Source of the DNA: Candidatus Butyricimonas faecavium
GTDB lineage: Bacteria > Bacteroidota > Bacteroidia > Bacteroidales > Marinifilaceae
NCBI GenBank assembly: GCA_944321125.1
Contig: CALUKD010000007.1
Location: forward strand, 89,581-153,580
Length of the DNA stretch: 64,000 nucleotides
Direction: 5' to 3'
The first letter of the stretch is position 1; each line of letters opens with the position of its first letter. A program made the translations under genes and the position numbers. Of this stretch, positions 1 through 9,202 are shown in pieces. The notes beneath the pieces are model-generated. The model was not told where the DNA came from, ran no database searches, and saw only the letters and a list, made by a program, of their open reading frames with translations.

Positions 1-1491
1 CGGGGATTGATCAAATATAAGGTGATCACGATGATTTCGGTGGTCTGTTTATTCTTGGTATCCATGTATATCATGGGGATTATGCCACAGAATTTCTTCC
101 CGAGTATGGATAAGCCTTATTTCCGGGCAGATTGTTTTTTACCGGAAGGGTTCAGTATTCGGGAGTCGGAGAATATGATGTCGGATATTGAAGCTTATTT
201 GTTGGAACAGGATGAGGTGGTAAACGTGTCGGTGACGATCGGGGGATCGCCATTGCGGTATTATCTGGCAAGCACGTCTTTCGGACCGAAGGCGAATTTC
301 GGGAATTTGTTGATAGAGGTGGAGAAGAAAGAGCAGTCTCCGATGGTGGAGGAGCGTTTGAATACTTACGTGCGGGAGAATTACCCGGATATGTTGATCC
401 GTTCCTCTTTGTTCAAGTTGTCTCCGGCAGTGGAGGCTGCTATCGAGATCGGATTTATCGGGGAGAACGTTGACACGCTCGCTGCCTTGACGGAACGGGC
501 GATGAGTATCATGCGGGAATGTGATATGGTGACGGATATTCGAAGTAGTTGGGGAAATCAAGTTCCCGTTTGGGAACCTGCTTACTCGCAGGAACGGGGA
601 CAACGTCTAGGGATTACTCGTCAGTCGGTGGCTTACGCTTTGAAGATTGCCACGAACGGGTTGGCCATCGGGGATTTCCGGGAGAAAGATTTGTTTATGC
701 CGATATTGCTGAAAGAGGATGGATTTGATCGTAAGAATCTTGATAATATGAAGACGTTGCCCGTGTTTGCCACGCAAGGGTTCACGGTACCTTTAGCGCA
801 AGTAGTGGATAGTTTTGCGTATGATTACCATTATAACGTGATCAAGCGGTATAATCGGGACCGGGTGATGATGGCGCAATGTGATCCCAAGCGGGGAGCT
901 AATACGAAAGCGGCTTTCTCGGAAGTATGGGACAAGGTGAAGCGTATGGAAATGCCGGAAGGGTACCGGATGAAGATTTTCGGGGAGGACGAAAGTCAGG
1001 TAGAGTCTAACGAGGCTTTGGCGGCTAATATGCCGTTGACATTTATCTTGATGTTTATCGTGTTGCTGTTACTTTTTAGGACGTACCGGAAACCGATCAT
1101 TATATTGCTGATGGTGCCGTTGATTTTTATTGGGGTGGTCTTCGGTTTACTGGTAATGGGGAAAATGTTTGACTTTTTCGCTTTACTGGGCGTGTTGGGA
1201 TTGGTTGGGATGAATATCAAAAATGCGATTGTGCTGGTGGATCAGATTGGTATTGAACAGGAAAACGGGTTGGCACCGCTGGATGCCGTGTTGCAGGCCA
1301 CGAAATCAAGAATTATCCCGGTAGCTATGGCTTCGGGTACGACAATATTGGGTATGCTACCTTTGTTGTTTGATGCGATGTTTGGCGGTATGGCAGCCTG
1401 TATCATGGGGGGCTTGTTGGTGGCCAGCTTATTGACGATCGTGGTATTACCTGTGACGTATTGTTTGATATTTAGGATAAAAGCGGCGTGA
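1..1491 (+). CDS. RND family efflux transporter permease, C-terminal half (5' end outside window)
   Basis: The reading frame is open from base 1, so the gene starts upstream and the TTG at position 7 is internal. What is visible matches the second half of an AcrB/MexB-type inner-membrane proton-driven pump. A membrane helix at the start is followed by a periplasmic porter region (PQNFFPSMDKP, PEGFS). After it come closely packed helices from about residue 340 to the end, with the NAIVLVDQI motif typical of the late transmembrane block and a PVTYCLIF ending. It exports drugs or other amphiphiles through a tripartite complex. The TolC-type gene that starts 26 bases after its stop should be the outer-membrane partner; the membrane fusion protein is presumably upstream. 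Confidence 0.93.
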   Translation, partial: RGLIKYKVITMISVVCLFLVSMYIMGIMPQNFFPSMDKPYFRADCFLPEGFSIRESENMMSDIEAYLLEQDEVVNVSVTIGGSPLRYYLASTSFGPKANFGNLLIEVEKKEQSPMVEERLNTYVRENYPDMLIRSSLFKLSPAVEAAIEIGFIGENVDTLAALTERAMSIMRECDMVTDIRSSWGNQVPVWEPAYSQERGQRLGITRQSVAYALKIATNGLAIGDFREKDLFMPILLKEDGFDRKNLDNMKTLPVFATQGFTVPLAQVVDSFAYDYHYNVIKRYNRDRVMMAQCDPKRGANTKAAFSEVWDKVKRMEMPEGYRMKIFGEDESQVESNEALAANMPLTFILMFIVLLLLFRTYRKPIIILLMVPLIFIGVVFGLLVMGKMFDFFALLGVLGLVGMNIKNAIVLVDQIGIEQENGLAPLDAVLQATKSRIIPVAMASGTTILGMLPLLFDAMFGGMAACIMGGLLVASLLTIVVLPVTYCLIFRIKAA

Positions 1492-1517
1492 TTTTAGATT
1501 TTCAATTTTCAATTATT

Positions 1518-2780
1518 ATGAAGATATTATTTAGTATAGGAATTGTTTTGTTACTGGTGGGGACGGTTAAAGCGCAGACCTTAACAGTAGAGGAGTACCG
1601 GGAAAAAGTGTTGGATTATAATCAAGACATCAGACAATCGAGGGAAGCTGTCAAGGCGGCTATATATGCGTTGAAAGGGGTTAAAACGGGATTTTTCCCG
1701 AAATTGCAGTTGAGTGGGAATTATTCATATCAGATAGAGGATGTTGAATTTATGCAAGGGGTTGATACGAAGCATAATAATTATTCGGCAGAGGCGGCAT
1801 TGTCACAGAGCGTGTATGCCGGGAGCATGGTGCGTAAGCAACAGGAGGCAGCGAAATTACAAAAAGCGATTGCCCGTTTGGGAGAAGAGTTGACAATGGA
1901 TAATATCGTTTATGCGGCTGACGTGAGTTATTGGACATTGGCGGCTAATGAGAGTTTGTTTTACATTTCCCAAGAGTTTGTGTTGATCGTGAAGGAGCTG
2001 GACGAGATTGTACAAAAACGTTTTGACGAGGGGGCGATTAGCAAGACGGATTTGCTGATGGTGAAGACTCGCTTGAAGGAAGCTGAGTTACAAGAATCTA
2101 CCCGGAACATGAATTACCAGACGGCGATGCAGTCGTTTAAAATCATGATGGGGGTTCCTTTGGAGGAAAAGTGGGTTATTATTGACTCGATCCAAAAACC
2201 GATGGCCATTCCGGGTTTGCAACCGTTGGAAGTGGCCTTGAAGCGGAGAGCCGATTACCAGATTGCCGTGCAGGATTTTAATCTGACCAAGCAACAAACC
2301 AAAATCATACGTTCTAAGTATTTACCGCAGTTTGCCGTGGGGGTAAAGGAAACTTGGGGTACACCGTTGATTAATATTTCCGGTGATGAAAAATTCGCAA
2401 CGGTAGCTTTTGCCAAGGTAAGTATGCCTGTTTTTAACTGGGGGGAAAAACACCAGAATGTGAAACGAAATCGAGCGATGGAAACAAGTAAAGAATTAGC
2501 TATGAGTAAAGTGAAGGATCAAGTGAAGGAAGAATTGGCAAATGCTTGGGTGAAGCTGAATGAGAACCGGAAACAGGTGGAGATTGCTAATTCTACGTTA
2601 GAGATAGCCCGGGAGAATTTGAAATTGAATACTTTTAGTTACAATGAGGGAAAATTACCGATTTTGGATGTGCTCTCTTCGCAGGCAACTTGGTTACAAG
2701 CTTACACGAATGTGGTTTCAGCTAATTATCAATATAAGGTGGCGTATGCGGAGTATATAAGGATTTTGGGAGGACTATAA
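1518..2780 (+). CDS. TolC family outer membrane efflux protein
   Basis: This 420-residue protein is the outer-membrane channel expected for the RND pump just upstream. ATG 1518 is preferred over the upstream GTG at 1488 because it begins a clean signal peptide (MKILFSIGIVLLLVGTVKAQ) and leaves a short spacer after the RND stop. The body shows the two-repeat, long-helix pattern of the family: many Lys/Glu/Ala-rich helical stretches with a duplicated layout (about residues 25-210 and 235-420) and a final segment rich in Tyr and Ala (TNVVSANYQYKVAYAEYIRI). The substrate cannot be told from sequence. The function assignment is firm at family level. Confidence 0.92.
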   Translation: MKILFSIGIVLLLVGTVKAQTLTVEEYREKVLDYNQDIRQSREAVKAAIYALKGVKTGFFPKLQLSGNYSYQIEDVEFMQGVDTKHNNYSAEAALSQSVYAGSMVRKQQEAAKLQKAIARLGEELTMDNIVYAADVSYWTLAANESLFYISQEFVLIVKELDEIVQKRFDEGAISKTDLLMVKTRLKEAELQESTRNMNYQTAMQSFKIMMGVPLEEKWVIIDSIQKPMAIPGLQPLEVALKRRADYQIAVQDFNLTKQQTKIIRSKYLPQFAVGVKETWGTPLINISGDEKFATVAFAKVSMPVFNWGEKHQNVKRNRAMETSKELAMSKVKDQVKEELANAWVKLNENRKQVEIANSTLEIARENLKLNTFSYNEGKLPILDVLSSQATWLQAYTNVVSANYQYKVAYAEYIRILGGL

Positions 2781-2813
2781 GATTTATGATTTAAGATTTA
2801 AGATTTATGATTT
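2779..2813. repeat. Low-complexity intergenic repeat, gatttatgatttaagattt type
   Basis: Directly after the TolC stop the DNA repeats units of the form GATTTATGATTT / AAGATTT. Similar scraps occur at the ends of other genes here (about 1491-1515, 4811-4835, 10520-10540, 30200-30220, 55020-55065). They code for nothing and look like replication-slippage or recombination debris common in intergenic spacers of this genome. Confidence 0.6.
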
Positions 2814-2976
2814 CGGTCTCGAATGGTTAGTACTTTTTGATTGTTATAAATCGTGAATTGATTCAGTTGTAAATTAAGTTTTTTTTGTTTTTGTGATTTT
2901 TGAGAAATCATGGGAACAGGGGAAAAATTATGTCGTTTTTTTTCGGGTTTAGCGGGGAATTTATAGCAAGAAATTG

Positions 2977-2984
2977 TATTTTTG
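2977..2984 (+). promoter_or_regulatory. Putative promoter -7 box for argS
   Basis: TATTTTTG fits the Bacteroidales -7 consensus TAnnTTTG and lies 39 bases before the argS ATG. No clear TTTG -33 box is seen at the right distance. Confidence 0.5.
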
Positions 2985-3023
2985 CAGATTAATGGATAAT
3001 ACAGTATTAAAAGTTTGAGAGAT

Positions 3024-4811
3024 ATGACGATAGAAAAAATGCTTACTCAGCAGGTGTTGGAGGCCGTAAAGGCTTGTTATGGGGTTGAATTAACCGAGAA
3101 AGACGTACAATTGCAGGAAACCCGGAGAGAATTTGCCGGTGATTTGACCGTGGTCGTTTTCCCGTTCACCCGATATTCCAAGAAGTCGCCCGAGGAAACG
3201 GCTAAAGAGCTGGGAGAGTATTTGAAACAAAATATTGAAGAGGTGGAAACTTACAACGTGATCAAGGGATTCTTGAACGTGGTGATTTCTTCCGCTTACT
3301 GGATCGAGGTGTTGAATGACGTGGCAAAAGAGGAAAAATATGGTTATGCAAAGGAATCCAGCGGGAAGACTTACATGATTGAATATTCTTCACCGAACAC
3401 GAATAAACCATTGCATTTGGGACATATCCGGAATAATTTTCTAGGATGGTCAGTTTCCGAGATACAGAAGGCAAACGGGCATAACGTGATTATGGTGAAC
3501 TTGGTGAACGATCGAGGCATTCATATCTGCAAGAGTATGATTGCTTGGGAGAAGTTTGCTAATGGGGCTACTCCGGAAAGTACAGGAATCAAGGGGGATC
3601 ATTTCGTGGGGGATTATTACGTGCGTTTTGATAAGGAGTATAAGGCGCAAGTCAAGGAATTGATGGAGCAGGGCAAGACGGAAGAGGAGGCGAAAAAAGA
3701 GGCCCCGATATTGTTAGAGGCTCAGGAAATGTTGCGTAAATGGGAAGCCGGTGACGAGAAGGTTGTTTCTTTGTGGCGGACTATGAATGATTGGGTATTG
3801 AAAGGTTTTGACGAGACTTATAAAATAATGGGAATCTCGTTCGATAAAGTATATTTCGAGTCTCAGACTTACAAAAAAGGACGTGACCTTGTGTTGAAAG
3901 GTTTGGCTGACGGTGTGTTGTACCGGAAAGATACCGGAAGCGTGTGGGCTGATCTTACTGGTGATGGGTTGGATCACAAGTTATTGTTACGGGATGACGG
4001 TACTTCTGTTTATATGACGCAGGATATTGGTACGGCATACGATCGATTCAATGAGTTTAATATGGATCAGGAGATATACGTGGTGGGTAACGAGCAGAAT
4101 TATCATTTCCAAGTGTTATCGTTGGTTTGTAAGAAGCTGGGATTTGATTGGGCTGACAAGATTAAGCATCTTTCTTACGGTATGGTTGAATTACCGGAGG
4201 GGAAAATGAAATCCCGCGAGGGTACGGTGGTGGATGCCGACGATTTGATCGAGGAGATGATTCACACGGCTCGTACGACTTCCGAGGAGTTGGGTAAACT
4301 GGACGGTTACACGAAGGATGAGGCTGAGGATGTGTACCGTAAGGTCGCTCTTGGGGCGTTGAAGTATTTTATATTGAAGGTTGACCCGAAGAAGACCATG
4401 ATGTTTAACCCGAAAGAATCGATTGATTTTAACGGGAATACGGGGCCGTTTATCCAGTACACTTATACTCGTATCAAGTCGGTTTTGCGTAAGGCGGAAG
4501 AGGCTGGAATTAAGATTGTTCCGGGAGATATTCATACGATATTGACCGAGAAGGAACAGAACTTGGTTAAATTGATTGCTAAATTGCCCGCAGTTGTGAA
4601 AGAGGCTGGGGATAATTATAGTCCGGCATTGATCGGGAATTATGCTTATGAACTGGCAAAGGAATTTAACCAGTTCTATCATGATTACTCTATTCTGAAG
4701 GAGGAGAACGAGCAAGTGCGTAATTTGCGTTTGTTGCTGGCTCAGCAATGTAGCGTGGCTATACAGAATGCTATGGGAATGTTGGGGATAGAGATGCCGG
4801 AGAGAATGTAA
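3024..4811 (+). CDS. argS: Arginyl-tRNA synthetase
   Basis: Class I aminoacyl-tRNA synthetase that charges tRNA-Arg with arginine in the cytoplasm, 595 residues, full length for the family. ATG 3024 is chosen over the in-frame TTG at 3015. Visible domains: the N-terminal Add1-like region (about 1-110), the catalytic Rossmann fold with the HIGH-type motif HLGH at residues 131-134 preceded by SPNTNKPL, the KMSKS-equivalent KMKSREG near residue 394, and the C-terminal DALR anticodon-binding domain containing NTGPFIQYTYTRI. It has its own putative promoter and begins a + strand gene run. Nothing odd. Confidence 0.97.
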   Translation: MTIEKMLTQQVLEAVKACYGVELTEKDVQLQETRREFAGDLTVVVFPFTRYSKKSPEETAKELGEYLKQNIEEVETYNVIKGFLNVVISSAYWIEVLNDVAKEEKYGYAKESSGKTYMIEYSSPNTNKPLHLGHIRNNFLGWSVSEIQKANGHNVIMVNLVNDRGIHICKSMIAWEKFANGATPESTGIKGDHFVGDYYVRFDKEYKAQVKELMEQGKTEEEAKKEAPILLEAQEMLRKWEAGDEKVVSLWRTMNDWVLKGFDETYKIMGISFDKVYFESQTYKKGRDLVLKGLADGVLYRKDTGSVWADLTGDGLDHKLLLRDDGTSVYMTQDIGTAYDRFNEFNMDQEIYVVGNEQNYHFQVLSLVCKKLGFDWADKIKHLSYGMVELPEGKMKSREGTVVDADDLIEEMIHTARTTSEELGKLDGYTKDEAEDVYRKVALGALKYFILKVDPKKTMMFNPKESIDFNGNTGPFIQYTYTRIKSVLRKAEEAGIKIVPGDIHTILTEKEQNLVKLIAKLPAVVKEAGDNYSPALIGNYAYELAKEFNQFYHDYSILKEENEQVRNLRLLLAQQCSVAIQNAMGMLGIEMPERM

Positions 4812-4886
4812 TGATTTTAGGTTTGTGGTTTTAGATTGTGTGATTCCGGTTATTTGAAACCGGTAGTCGGTAAAAAGATATAAAAT

Positions 4887-5390
4887 ATGAAAAAGATTGC
4901 GCCGAAAGATATAGACAAGAATGTGATTAAGTTGATCGGTCAGGATTGGATGCTGGTGACGGCTGGGGATAAGGAGAAGTTCAATATGATGACGGCTAGC
5001 TGGGGTACGATGGGGTATTTGTGGAATAAGCCCGTGGTGATGGTGTTCGTGCGTCCGCAACGTTATACGTTCGAGTTTACGGAGAAAAAGGATGAGTTTA
5101 CCTTGTCGTTTTTTGATGAGAAGTTCCGTCATGCTTTGAATGTATGTGGTGCTGTTTCCGGACGTGACGTAAACAAGGTGCAGGAAAGCGGATTGACACC
5201 TTATTTCACGGAGGCCGGAAATCCGGCTTTTGAGGAAGCTACGTTGGTGTTGGAGTGTAAGAAATTATATACGGATTTTTTGAAGGAGGATGCTTTTTTA
5301 GATAAGAAGATCGTGGATATCCAGTACGGCCAAAAGGATTTCCACAAGGTGTACGTGGCCGAAATTGTTCATGCTTGGGTGAAGGAGTAA
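4887..5390 (+). CDS. Flavin reductase family protein
   Basis: A 167-residue cytoplasmic protein of the flavin reductase-like, FMN-binding split-barrel family. The N-terminal part shows the family pattern: a short strand with TAGD, then FNMMTASWGTMG and a KPVVMVFVRPQRYT strand that would contact FMN, then FTLSFFDEKFRHAL. Members reduce free flavins or carry FMN in flavoredoxin-like electron transfer; the physiological partner is unknown. It lies 75 bases after argS and ends 3 bases before the PHP gene, so it is probably cotranscribed with the PHP gene. The call is good at family level only. Confidence 0.85.
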   Translation: MKKIAPKDIDKNVIKLIGQDWMLVTAGDKEKFNMMTASWGTMGYLWNKPVVMVFVRPQRYTFEFTEKKDEFTLSFFDEKFRHALNVCGAVSGRDVNKVQESGLTPYFTEAGNPAFEEATLVLECKKLYTDFLKEDAFLDKKIVDIQYGQKDFHKVYVAEIVHAWVKE

Positions 5391-5393
5391 CTG

Positions 5394-6236
5394 ATGGATT
5401 TATGTACATATCATAGTCATTGTAGTTTTTGTGACGGGAAAGCTCCGGCGGAAGATTTTGTGAAAGCGGCCATCGAGGCCGGATTTCACAGTTACGGTAT
5501 TTCTTCGCATTCGCCGCTTCCTTTTGAGACTCGTTGGTCTTTGAGTAAAAGGAATGTGGAGACTTACTTGAGGGAAATAAAGCGTTTGAAAGAGAAGTAT
5601 GCGGGACAGATTGAGCTTTACGTGGGGATGGAAATTGATTATCTGAATGATGATTGGGGGCCGGCAGTAGAGTATTTTCAGCGTTTACCGTTGGATTACC
5701 GTATCGGTTCTGTCCATCTTGTAACAGAGGAACAGACGGGAGAGGTTATGGATATGGACGGGAAGTTTGAGGATTTCAGGGAGAATTTGCGTTTGGTTTT
5801 TCGTGATGATCTGAAATATCTCGTGGAAGCTTATTTCAAGGCATCTTTCCGGATGGTGGAGTTGGGAGGTTTTGACTTTGTGGCACATTTGGATAAAATA
5901 TCCATGAATGGTTCATTGATGGATAGTACGCTAATGGAGCAAGAGTGGTATAACCGGTTATTATGGGATTATATGTCTTTGATAGCGGAGAAGGGTGTTA
6001 TGGTAGAGGTGAATACGAAAGCATACTCGAAAAAGGGAATGATGTTTCCGAACGTGAAATATTTCAAGTGGTTGAAGGAGTTGAATATTCCCGTGATGGT
6101 GAATTCTGATGCTCATTTACCCCAGTTGGTAAATGACAATCGGGCGTTGGCATTCGAGTGGTTGCGGGAAGTCGGAATAAAAAGCACGATGCGTTTGTAT
6201 CAAGGTGCGTGGATAGAAGTTCCAATAGATAAATAG
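5394..6236 (+). CDS. PHP-domain histidinol-phosphatase (HisJ/HisK-like)
   Basis: A 280-residue metal-dependent phosphoesterase of the polymerase and histidinol phosphatase (PHP) superfamily. The metal-binding HxH lies at residues 7-9 (YHSHCSFCDG). Further metal ligands fit in SSHSPLPF, EIDYL, the GSVH segment, FDFVAHLD, and the late NSDAH motif near residue 239. Length and the HSPLPF motif match stand-alone HisJ-type histidinol-phosphatases, which dephosphorylate histidinol phosphate in histidine synthesis. No other his gene is nearby, so the substrate is not certain. It follows the flavin reductase gene with 3 bases between them. Confidence 0.85.
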   Translation: MDLCTYHSHCSFCDGKAPAEDFVKAAIEAGFHSYGISSHSPLPFETRWSLSKRNVETYLREIKRLKEKYAGQIELYVGMEIDYLNDDWGPAVEYFQRLPLDYRIGSVHLVTEEQTGEVMDMDGKFEDFRENLRLVFRDDLKYLVEAYFKASFRMVELGGFDFVAHLDKISMNGSLMDSTLMEQEWYNRLLWDYMSLIAEKGVMVEVNTKAYSKKGMMFPNVKYFKWLKELNIPVMVNSDAHLPQLVNDNRALAFEWLREVGIKSTMRLYQGAWIEVPIDK

Positions 6237-6243
6237 TAGTATA

Positions 6244-7290
6244 ATGAATAAATTTCTGGTTCTATTAGGCAGTTTGTTTGCGTTGATATTCTTCGGTTGT
6301 AATAACGATGAAGAGGAGCTTGATTTAATTGATACATTGGAAAATGAGAAGATTGCGATCCACGAGTATCTGAGTCAAATTACCACGCCTATTCTTTATC
6401 TTGAGTATTATAGCGTGCATGGTATGTTGATTGATACGGTTTTTATTTTCAATTACGATAATAGTGGTGAGGTTGCGAAAGATTCGGGTTGGGTGTTGAT
6501 GGATTACGAGAAATTTTATCTGAATGGGGATAAATTGGATACAACATCTCCTGAACAAGGTGATTCCACGTTTACTTATGTCTTTGGCGGACCAGTACTT
6601 TATCGTTATGACACGATAAAGAAATATGACTATGTGGCAGAAGCGTTTCGGCATATTAGTGTTGGAAGTGTGGGAGGAGAAATGATTGTGCCTTCTATTT
6701 TGGCCGGAGATAGGAATAGTTATGGGAAGCCGTTACATTATAAGTTAAAGGCACATAAGCTCATTAACGATGTGAAGGTGAATGAATATGAGTTGATTCA
6801 AAATTATTTGGGGAGTAGTTTTTTTGTCGGAAAGCCTTTTGAGGATTTTCCTACTCATGAAATAGCTTCAGTTACAGAGCGGGATACGGTTACTTATACT
6901 GCTATCGTGGAGAAAGGAACGGGGGATCGGAATATTCAAGTGGGGGATTCTGTCTTATTGGAAATGGATTATGGTTTGTTGGATGATGTGGGATTGCAGA
7001 ATCGAGTGTTGAGAAGTATGGGACGTGATTCTATTTATTTCTTATTTAATGAGACTTGGCAGAAAAATTATCCGGTAGGGTTGGTAAAGGGATTACAGCA
7101 TTTACAGGCTGGAGATTCTGCACATATTATTGTGCCTTATGGAATGGCTTACGGAGCGGTAGGTACAACCCGAGAAATAACCTTTCGAGATCGTACTAAA
7201 TTAAAACAATATTTAATTCCTCCATATTCGACATTGTGGTATTGGATACGGATTCGTAAAGTGATTCCTCCTAAAACGGGAGAAGAATAA
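6244..7290 (+). CDS. FKBP-like lipoprotein, paralogue 1
   Basis: A 348-residue predicted lipoprotein: the signal peptide ends in a lipobox (LIFFGC, Cys19), so it should be anchored in an outer or inner membrane. The fold resembles divergent FKBP-type peptidyl-prolyl isomerases of Bacteroidota. A first half module (FNYDNSG, DSGWVLMDYEKF, YVFGGPVLY) is followed by a second FKBP-like module with VGDSVLLEMDYGL, GLVKGLQHLQAGDSAHIIVPYGMAYGAVG and a terminal IPPYSTLWYWIRI strand. Isomerase residues are not well conserved, so activity is doubtful. The next gene is a tandem paralogue of the same size and layout. It starts 7 bases after the PHP gene stop. Confidence 0.65.
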   Translation: MNKFLVLLGSLFALIFFGCNNDEEELDLIDTLENEKIAIHEYLSQITTPILYLEYYSVHGMLIDTVFIFNYDNSGEVAKDSGWVLMDYEKFYLNGDKLDTTSPEQGDSTFTYVFGGPVLYRYDTIKKYDYVAEAFRHISVGSVGGEMIVPSILAGDRNSYGKPLHYKLKAHKLINDVKVNEYELIQNYLGSSFFVGKPFEDFPTHEIASVTERDTVTYTAIVEKGTGDRNIQVGDSVLLEMDYGLLDDVGLQNRVLRSMGRDSIYFLFNETWQKNYPVGLVKGLQHLQAGDSAHIIVPYGMAYGAVGTTREITFRDRTKLKQYLIPPYSTLWYWIRIRKVIPPKTGEE

Positions 7291-7322
7291 TTTGAAAAAT
7301 AACAGCTAAATAGAAATGGGAA

Positions 7323-8327
7323 ATGAAAAGTAGTTATTTATTTATGGTGCTTGCTTTGCTGGCAAGCGGTTTCATCGGGTGTTCTGATGATGACGGAGAT
7401 AACTGGAAGAAAATATTTGAGGATGAGCAGGAAAATATAAAAGAATTTGTGTATAGTAAAGATTCTGATCCGAAAGTTTTCGAGTATGAATATACTTACA
7501 AAAAGGAAAAGGTCAAAGATTATGCTTATTTGTTTAATTACCAAAAAGAAGGGAAAAAAGCGACCTATGGTGATTTTGTTTGGATCAATTATACACAAAA
7601 GGATTTGACAGGAAATATTATTGATTCTTCAGATCCGAGTGTTGCTGTTGGGGCCGGGGTTTCTCCCTATTATACTTTAGGTGGACCGATATTGGTGCAG
7701 ATGAATACGGATGCAGAAAAATATGTTGACCCGTTATCAGATATTTTAATGAATATTCCGGAAGGGACAACGGGAAGTTCTATTGTTTCGAGTATCATGA
7801 GCTTGTCTTCTGTTTTAGTTTATCGGGATTATACTGTGGAAAGTATTGTGGAAGAGGATAATCTGTTGGATTATGAGAATAGTATGATCAAGCGGTATTT
7901 TGCAGATGAAAACTTAGAGTTTTTTGAAACAGTTCCTTTACACGAGGGAAAGACCGATACGATTGCTTTTATAGCTAAAACGAAAGAAAATTTGAATGGA
8001 ACTCCTATTCAAGCAACGGATAGTGTCACAGTATGGGCGGAAGGTAGAATTTTGGATGAATTCAATTCATCATTACATCAGTTTTTGAAAATGGATAGTG
8101 ATGATGAAGTGAAGTGGTTTTTACCGGATATGATAAAAGGAATTTCTTTAACTTTACCTGAACTTAAAGTTGGAGAGGAAGCTACAATTCTTTTTTCATC
8201 GGGAATGGGATACGGTTATAGAGGGTTGCGTAATTATGATGGGACTTATGTTGTTCCGGCTTATTCAACTTTGTTGTTTAAGGTGAAAATTATTGATACA
8301 AAGGAAAATCCTAAAAAGGATAAATAA
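7323..8327 (+). CDS. FKBP-like lipoprotein, paralogue 2
   Basis: A 334-residue lipoprotein with lipobox SGFIGC near residue 20. Like its upstream neighbour it has an N-terminal half with a FNYQKEGKKATYGDFVWINY segment and YYTLGGPILVQ, and a C-terminal FKBP-like region (MIKGISLTLPELKVGEEAT, SGMGYGYRG, VVPAYSTLLFKVKIID). The pair probably arose by duplication and then diverged strongly. A chaperone or isomerase role in the envelope is inferred from the fold only. The IMPase-family gene begins 10 bases after it. Confidence 0.62.
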   Translation: MKSSYLFMVLALLASGFIGCSDDDGDNWKKIFEDEQENIKEFVYSKDSDPKVFEYEYTYKKEKVKDYAYLFNYQKEGKKATYGDFVWINYTQKDLTGNIIDSSDPSVAVGAGVSPYYTLGGPILVQMNTDAEKYVDPLSDILMNIPEGTTGSSIVSSIMSLSSVLVYRDYTVESIVEEDNLLDYENSMIKRYFADENLEFFETVPLHEGKTDTIAFIAKTKENLNGTPIQATDSVTVWAEGRILDEFNSSLHQFLKMDSDDEVKWFLPDMIKGISLTLPELKVGEEATILFSSGMGYGYRGLRNYDGTYVVPAYSTLLFKVKIIDTKENPKKDK

Positions 8328-8337
8328 TTTTGTTGTT

Positions 8338-9111
8338 ATGAATATCGATTTGGAAAACACATTGGAGCTTGCTGTTGCGTGGGCGAAGGAAGTTGGGGAA
8401 GTGCAACTGTCTTACTTCAGAAATGGTCATTTGGATATAGAAACGAAGTCAACGGTGCACGATGTCGTGACGAAAGTGGATAAACTAAGTGAGTCCATAC
8501 TGATTGAACGTATTAATGAGTGTTTTCCTGATCATAGTGTGTTGGGGGAAGAAAGCGGGGAACATGATGTTCATAGTGACTATCTGTGGGTGGTAGACCC
8601 TTTGGATGGGACAAATAACTACAGTCAGGGATTACCTGTATTTTGTGTGTCTATCGGACTGCAATATCAAGGGAAAACTTTACTCGGGGTGGTGTACGCT
8701 CCCTACTTGGACGAGTTGTATACGGCTATCCGGGGGAAAGGGGCTTTTTTGAATCATGTTTCGATCCATGTTTCTGATAAAACAGAACTCGATCGCTCGG
8801 TTTTAGCCACCGGTTTCCCTTATGACAAGGGAATTCATCCTGTAAATAATATAGATAATCTAAGTCGAATTTTACCACATTTACGAGGAATACGACGTAT
8901 GGGGTCTGCCGCTTACGATCTTTGCGGAGTGGCGGCTGGATTCCTTGATGGATATTGGGAATTGGGCTTGAAACTCTGGGATGTATGTGCCGGAGTGCTT
9001 ATCGTCCAAGAGGCTGGAGGTTATGTTGAACCTTTCCGGGATGACCGGGGAATTGCGATATTATCGGGTAATCCGAAGATCGTGGAGAAAATGAAAGAAT
9101 ATATAAACTGA
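8338..9111 (+). CDS. Inositol monophosphatase family protein (SuhB/CysQ-like)
   Basis: A 257-residue cytoplasmic Mg-dependent, Li-sensitive-type phosphatase. ATG 8338 is chosen because the longer frame (8293) overlaps the previous gene and adds no conserved residues. All family metal motifs are present: GEESGEHD (Glu71/72), WVVDPLDGTNNY (Asp87, Asp90) and the late WDVCAGVLIVQEAGG block. Members act on inositol monophosphate, 3'-phosphoadenosine 5'-phosphate or fructose 1,6-bisphosphate; which one cannot be read here. It ends the + strand run; the next gene is convergent. Confidence 0.9.
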   Translation: MNIDLENTLELAVAWAKEVGEVQLSYFRNGHLDIETKSTVHDVVTKVDKLSESILIERINECFPDHSVLGEESGEHDVHSDYLWVVDPLDGTNNYSQGLPVFCVSIGLQYQGKTLLGVVYAPYLDELYTAIRGKGAFLNHVSIHVSDKTELDRSVLATGFPYDKGIHPVNNIDNLSRILPHLRGIRRMGSAAYDLCGVAAGFLDGYWELGLKLWDVCAGVLIVQEAGGYVEPFRDDRGIAILSGNPKIVEKMKEYIN

Positions 9112-9202
9112 GCTTCATTTTCTGAAATTGACGTGGGTAAATTGCGTTAGATTAATAATGGTATGCCCAGATCGGGTGAAAGGGGCATCCAATGGGCAGA
9201 AA

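Noticed and set aside
2779..2813. CRISPR-like repeat
   Set aside because: The units are short, irregular and contiguous with no spacers; no CRISPR array or cas gene is seen anywhere in the window.
4191..5132. A 313-residue open frame on the minus strand opposite argS and the flavin reductase gene
   Set aside because: It lies entirely antisense to well-conserved genes, is His/Leu/Arg-rich in a way typical of shadow frames, and has no motif or start signal.
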